Shown here: one piece after another, positions 63,662 to 64,000 of the stretch
How the letters are laid out: every line of letters starts with the position of its first letter
Numbering within the stretch: position 1 is the stretch's first letter
Assembly: GCF_036967205.1 (NCBI RefSeq)
Contig: NZ_CP146022.1
Coordinates: forward strand, 7,688,001-7,752,000
Direction: 5' to 3'
DNA: 64,000 bases
Source of the DNA: Streptomyces sp. Q6
GTDB taxonomy: Bacteria; Actinomycetota; Actinomycetes; Streptomycetales; Streptomycetaceae
Notes under the pieces: model-generated
Database searches by the model: none
What the model was told of the DNA's origin: nothing
Seen by the model: the letters and a program-made list of their open reading frames with translations, nothing else
Program-made: the position numbers and the translations under genes

Positions 63662-64000
63662 GAGACGGCTCCCTTCACGAGCAGCTCACCGAGGTCCGCG
63701 ACGACCAGATCGGCGCCGTGGCGCAGGAGTTCGGCGGTCCGCGTCCGACCCGGCGTCCGGTCGACGCCGACGACCAGGCCGAAACCGCCCCGCCGGCCCG
63801 CCTCCACCCCGGCCACCGCGTCCTCGACGATCGCCGTGCGCGCGGGCGCCACGCCCAGCCTGCGGGCGCCTTCGAGGAAGAGATCGGGAGCCGGCTTGCC
63901 CGCGAGGCCGAGCCGTGCCGAGTCGACGCCGTCCACCACCGCGTCGAACAGGCTCATCACCTGGGTACGGGCGAGGAGTTCACGGGCGTGGAGCGACGCG
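63658..64000 (-). CDS. HAD-family phosphatase/beta-phosphoglucomutase (C-terminal part)
   Basis: The visible part is the last 113 residues, cut by the right edge. GKPAPDLFLEGARRLGV and AIVEDAVAGVEAGRRGGF are HAD motifs III and IV, and the family includes beta-phosphoglucomutase. It directly precedes the GH65 gene with a 4-nt overlap (GTGA), which supports conversion of the released beta-glucose 1-phosphate to glucose 6-phosphate. The catalytic N-terminus is outside the window, so the exact reaction is inferred. Confidence 0.88.
   Translation of the reverse strand, partial: ASLHARELLARTQVMSLFDAVVDGVDSARLGLAGKPAPDLFLEGARRLGVAPARTAIVEDAVAGVEAGRRGGFGLVVGVDRTPGRTRTAELLRHGADLVVADLGELLVKGAVS

Overview
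The window is high-GC actinobacterial DNA, almost certainly a Streptomyces chromosome. Codons end in G or C nearly everywhere, so long spurious open frames run opposite and beside the real genes. Many starts are GTG. Gene families are typical of the genus: XRE-TetR, LacI and ROK regulators, sugar importers without their own ATPase, DUF574 methyltransferase, CsbD, Rv1733c-like and bL37. There is one tRNA (Pro, anticodon GGG) and no rRNA, CRISPR array, integrase or insertion sequence. The layout looks like an accessory or chromosome-arm region rich in catabolic and stress genes rather than a foreign island.

Left part (1-16.6 kb): an FBP-domain gene and a TetR gene diverge around a perfect palindrome; then an SGNH hydrolase and a long-form GAPDH. 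A Fe/2OG dioxygenase sits behind a possible leader peptide, followed by a dienelactone-hydrolase-like gene that appears to start with ATT. The opposite strand carries a three-gene carnitine catabolism operon (thioesterase, L-carnitine dehydrogenase, beta-keto acid cleavage enzyme) with an XRE-TetR fusion regulator and its likely operator. A GH5-like glycosidase, a frame-broken LacI regulator and a secreted GH84 hexosaminidase form a glycan locus. A collapsed ABC-transporter remnant precedes a histidine kinase/response regulator pair.

Middle (16.9-35 kb): a thiolase-SDR-acyl-CoA ligase operon with a palindromic operator; a TauE/SafE exporter; a large MFS drug exporter with an extra cytoplasmic domain; tRNA-Pro with a strong terminator; a GH4 glycosidase; an MscS channel; a protein with a ParB-like motif; and a six-gene minus-strand sugar operon (ROK regulator, lipoprotein, two permeases, two Gfo/Idh/MocA oxidoreductases).

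Right part (35.4-64 kb): a gabT/gabD-like GABA pair separated by a 25-bp tandem repeat array; two tandem JmjC-like cupins; an L,D-transpeptidase remnant; the ribosomal protein bL37; a GH3 glucosidase; an ABC exporter behind a convincing SoxR-type promoter; a large LuxR-family ATPase regulator; an MFS/GlxA pair; a secreted discoidin/beta-helix protein; a membrane-anchored Mrr-type nuclease. Last comes a dormancy-like group (GAPDH, CBS-BON, Rv1733c-like, GH65 phosphorylase, HAD phosphatase) with two similar palindromes that could bind a DevR/OsdR-type regulator.

Five genes (LacI, DUF309, phosphotransferase, aldehyde dehydrogenase, LuxR) are each broken in a way explained by loss of single G or C bases, eight in all. 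Restoring them gives normal family lengths, so I suspect assembly indels more than gene decay.
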